DNA of 64,000 nucleotides, taken from assembly GCF_019264355.1 (NCBI RefSeq), contig NZ_JAHVAH010000001.1, positions 1,658,001 through 1,722,000 of the forward strand, in the 5' to 3' direction. Below the pieces are notes generated by a model. It was not told the DNA's origin, did no database searches, and worked only from the letters and a program-made list of their open reading frames with translations. The position numbers and the translations under genes were made by a program. The stretch comes from Sphingomicrobium clamense. GTDB taxonomy: Bacteria > Pseudomonadota > Alphaproteobacteria > Sphingomonadales > Sphingomonadaceae. Positions 62,001-64,000 of this stretch are shown here, piece after piece (position 1 is the stretch's first letter; each line of letters starts with the position of its first letter).

Positions 62001-63493
62001 ACCTTCGGCTTCTCGTCGTGTCGCATCTCGGTGAGGGACGCGTAAGGCGCAGTCACCGTCACGTGAAGGCCGGCGCGCGCGTAGTCTATTTCGACTGCGC
62101 CTCTCAGGCTGGCTCGAAGCGAACTGGCAATTAGGGTAGACCCGAAGCCCGTCTTGGTCGGCGGGACGACCTCCGGTCCGTTCATTTCCTGCCAAGTCAG
62201 TTTGAAGGTCTCCAGATTACCGACGTGCTTGATTTGCCATTCAATCTCGACTGAGCCGTCGTCGTTTGAAAGAGAACCATATTTGGCGGCGTTCGTGGAC
62301 AATTCGTGCAGCGCCATGCCGATACTTTGAGCCGCTGCCGATTTAAGTCGCACGATCGGTCCATCGATTTTAACTCGGGACCCAAAAAGTTGGCTGAAAT
62401 GCCCGAGCTGCGCGCACACTAGATCCCGCAGACTTACGCCCTCTTTAGGATTTTCAACCAGTAGATCGTGACTCTTCGCCAATGCTGCGATGCGGTCTTC
62501 GAACCGATCGGCAAAATCGTCCAATCCGGCAGCTGCAGTCTGGCGAGCGACGACCTGGATAATGCTAAGCAAGTTCTTGGCTCGGTGATTGACCTCTCGC
62601 ATTAATAGTCGTTCGCGCTCTTCGGCCATTTTGCGTTCAGTGATGTCGAAAATAGATGCGAAAAAGATGTTGTCCGCACCGCCGAAATATTGGAGGCGGA
62701 CGAATACGTCATAGTGCGAACCGTCTTTACGCTCGTGGATCGTCTCGAACTCGAGAAAGGGGACCTCGCCAGCCTTGAGGGGAGCCACAAAATCGCGAAA
62801 CTGCTCTTCGCTGAATTCTGGCTTGATGTCCCAAGGCGTGAGTTTTTGAAGTTCTGTGAGACAATAGCCCAAATTCTCGCGCGCTCCACGGTTAACGAGC
62901 TCGAAGCGACATGTGTCTCCGTCGAACACAAATGCCTCACTAACGGATGCCTCCACTATCCGGCCCATCCGCTCGTGGCTTGAGGAAGTGCTTATCCGTT
63001 CCAGCTCAGAAGCCGCCCGACCTGCGAATAAGGCCAAGATCTCTCTTGAAAGATCGGGATTGCCGATTGGTCGATCATTAACACCCGCAAGCAGTCCGAT
63101 GACTTCTCCGGTTGATGATCTCAATGGAATTCCAACGTAGCTCTGCGCGCCCATTTCGCGCAGAAGAGCATCTTGAGGGAAGAGCGATTGTACATCGTCT
63201 GTATAACAGCACGGGCCGTCCCCGATGATGTCTGCGCAGGGCGATCCAGCCAGATCATACACAATATTCTCGGCTGGGCCGTCGCTCCAGACTGCCAAAG
63301 TTTCAGCTTTGGTCTTGTCGTTGTCGGATGGGCGACTCAGAAACACCCATCGAACGCCTAGAGATTTTGAGATCCCTTCGACTAGCGCCGGAAATATGTC
63401 CTCGCCGACGAGGTCGGCGGTCGCTGCAAGCGTCTTGATTGCCACGTCAATCGACATTGCCGAGTGCGTCGCACGAACCGAGGCCGTATCCAT
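61958..63493 (-). CDS. GAF-PAS-HWE histidine kinase
   Basis: 511 aa, soluble. GAF-like domain at about 15-170 (ISKSLGVRWVFLSRPSDND, CADIIGDGPCCYTDDV, YVGIPLRSSTGEVIGLLAGV), PAS at about 185-300 (FVFDGDTCRFELVNRGAREN, LEFETIHERKDGSHYDVFVR) and an HWE kinase core: MREVNHRAKNLLSIIQVVA with the phosphohistidine, and MALHELSTNAAKYGSLS as the N-box. HWE kinases commonly serve light or stress pathways in this order; PAS here lacks the LOV cysteine motif. AAGGG lies seven bases before ATG 63493. The last ~14 codons (from CKRRDLNRRYAD) are encoded by the antisense of a tRNA remnant, so the C-terminus was probably altered on integration. Confidence 0.88.
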   Translation of the reverse strand: MDTASVRATHSAMSIDVAIKTLAATADLVGEDIFPALVEGISKSLGVRWVFLSRPSDNDKTKAETLAVWSDGPAENIVYDLAGSPCADIIGDGPCCYTDDVQSLFPQDALLREMGAQSYVGIPLRSSTGEVIGLLAGVNDRPIGNPDLSREILALFAGRAASELERISTSSSHERMGRIVEASVSEAFVFDGDTCRFELVNRGARENLGYCLTELQKLTPWDIKPEFSEEQFRDFVAPLKAGEVPFLEFETIHERKDGSHYDVFVRLQYFGGADNIFFASIFDITERKMAEERERLLMREVNHRAKNLLSIIQVVARQTAAAGLDDFADRFEDRIAALAKSHDLLVENPKEGVSLRDLVCAQLGHFSQLFGSRVKIDGPIVRLKSAAAQSIGMALHELSTNAAKYGSLSNDDGSVEIEWQIKHVGNLETFKLTWQEMNGPEVVPPTKTGFGSTLIASSLRASLRGAVEIDYARAGLHVTVTAPYASLTEMRHDEKPKVGCKRRDLNRRYAD

Positions 63494-63771
63494 TTGAATA
63501 CCCTTCTCAAGGAACCATACGCGCACTCATCAGTGGAGGCAAAGAATGATTAGAGTCTAAAAGACGCACGGAAAATCACGGTTGGTAGCGACCGTAATCG
63601 CTGTGTCGGTGATGCATCTCCGCCGCGCGTGTTGCAGAGACCAGCGGAACATTTCGACTGATGTTTCGTTATTGATTTGAAGCATTGTTGCCGAGCATGC
63701 TTCAATAAGGGAAGTCTCGTCACGATGTGGCGAGACTTTTCGCGCAGTGAGTATTCCGGCCGTGATCTCTC

Positions 63772-64000
63772 CTAGCGGATTTGCGACATGATGTGGCTCA
63801 AAACCGCGGGATATATCGGCTTCTCGAACTCCAGACCGGCTTCGAATTTTTCGCACCAGCAAACATAGGCCGCAATAGCTTCTAACCCCGGGAACCTAAT
63901 GAACACACGGGTGTCTAACTTGACCCGGCTGACCAATGAGACCCGACAGCCGAGCGGGCTGACGTCTAACACCTTCAATTTCTGAGGATGCGCCCCTGGC
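63772..64000 (-). CDS. PilZ-domain protein, N-terminus beyond the window
   Basis: At least 76 codons, open up to the right edge (the frame reads GAHPQKLKVLDVSPLGCRVS at the edge). DVSPLGCRV is the D-x-S-x-x-G motif of PilZ; IRFPGLEAIAAYVCWCEKFE and AGLEFEKPIYPAVLSHIM follow as the last strands and helix. The RxxxR motif would be beyond base 64000, so c-di-GMP binding cannot be assessed. A TTG at 63978 is an internal start only. Its neighbour on the left is the HWE kinase, same strand, 278 bases away with nothing recognised between. Confidence 0.75.
   Translation of the reverse strand, partial: PGAHPQKLKVLDVSPLGCRVSLVSRVKLDTRVFIRFPGLEAIAAYVCWCEKFEAGLEFEKPIYPAVLSHIMSQIR

Noticed and set aside
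63557..63862. 101-codon minus-strand frame near the right edge
   Set aside because: Overlaps the PilZ frame; no domain or ribosome site.
1..64000. CRISPR arrays, rRNA operons, complete insertion sequences, toxin-antitoxin pairs
   Set aside because: No regularly spaced repeats, rRNA sequence, transposase or paired toxin-antitoxin genes were seen on either strand.

Overview
The window looks like chromosomal DNA from a Sphingomonadales alphaproteobacterium (Sphingomonas/Sphingomicrobium/Erythrobacter type). The signs are high G+C, tightly packed genes with many ATGA/GTGA stop-start overlaps, a blue-light LOV-HTH regulator closely resembling Erythrobacter EL222, a TonB-dependent receptor, a GH97 remnant, an N-terminally extended ribosomal protein S9 and several c-di-GMP proteins. 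All family names are from reading the sequence; no database search was run.

Layout. 1-6.7 kb: acyl-CoA dehydrogenase (cut by the window edge), Sua5-type tRNA-modification enzyme, MsrA, tandem-PilZ protein, a receiver + EAL pair, an aminotransferase and an alpha-methylacyl-CoA racemase-like protein. 6.8-7.5 kb: EL222-like photoreceptor, then an untranslated stretch with two strong hairpins. 7.7-14.7 kb: arginine operon argC-J-B-F-R-G-H with the repressor gene inside it. 14.7-21.5 kb: a secreted DUF305/beta-propeller protein; DUF1989 and Crp/Fnr genes divergent from a four-gene operon (79-aa protein, TIGR02587, TIGR02588, heme-dependent N-hydroxylase-like protein); a DUF892 protein. 21.6-26.7 kb: tRNA-Gln and two tandem membrane PAS-GGDEF-EAL paralogues. 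26.7-33.9 kb: a long minus-strand block (ilvE, proC, YbjN, UbiK-like, TspO, TlyA, EEP hydrolase, DgkA, dxs). 34.1-36.0 kb: an RsbQ-like hydrolase coupled to a PAS histidine kinase. 36.0-39.7 kb: Zur-like regulator and MerC protein divergent from ctaA-cutA, then rplM-rpsI. 39.7-41.1 kb: a doubly damaged serine-hydrolase pseudogene. 41.2-51.9 kb: nucleotide/nucleoside salvage genes (AMP nucleosidase, 5'-nucleotidase, cytidine deaminase, NupC, LOG, adenosine kinase) interleaved with a diguanylate cyclase, a thioesterase, a 2OG-Fe(II) oxygenase, a queuosine-precursor transporter and a small GNAT. 51.9-58.3 kb: a frameshifted CadC-like regulator, a TonB receptor and a DUF2279 protein.

58.3-64 kb is the least ordinary region. 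Base composition becomes visibly more AT-rich. Two 3' gene fragments (GH97, membrane glycosyltransferase-like) are stacked against a 5' half of tRNA-Gly(CCC). Next come phage-like CTGTAAACT arms, a MASE1-PAS-GGDEF gene and a tRNA-like 3' half in which a GAF-PAS-HWE histidine kinase gene ends. This looks like the scar of one or more integration events. A PilZ gene runs off the right edge.

Together the genes cover arginine and branched-chain amino acid metabolism, isoprenoid, heme and ubiquinone supply, and nucleoside recycling, under an unusually dense sensory layer: one LOV photoreceptor, two histidine kinases, five GGDEF/EAL proteins plus a receiver partner, and two PilZ effectors. I found no CRISPR array, rRNA operon, complete IS element or intact integrase gene.
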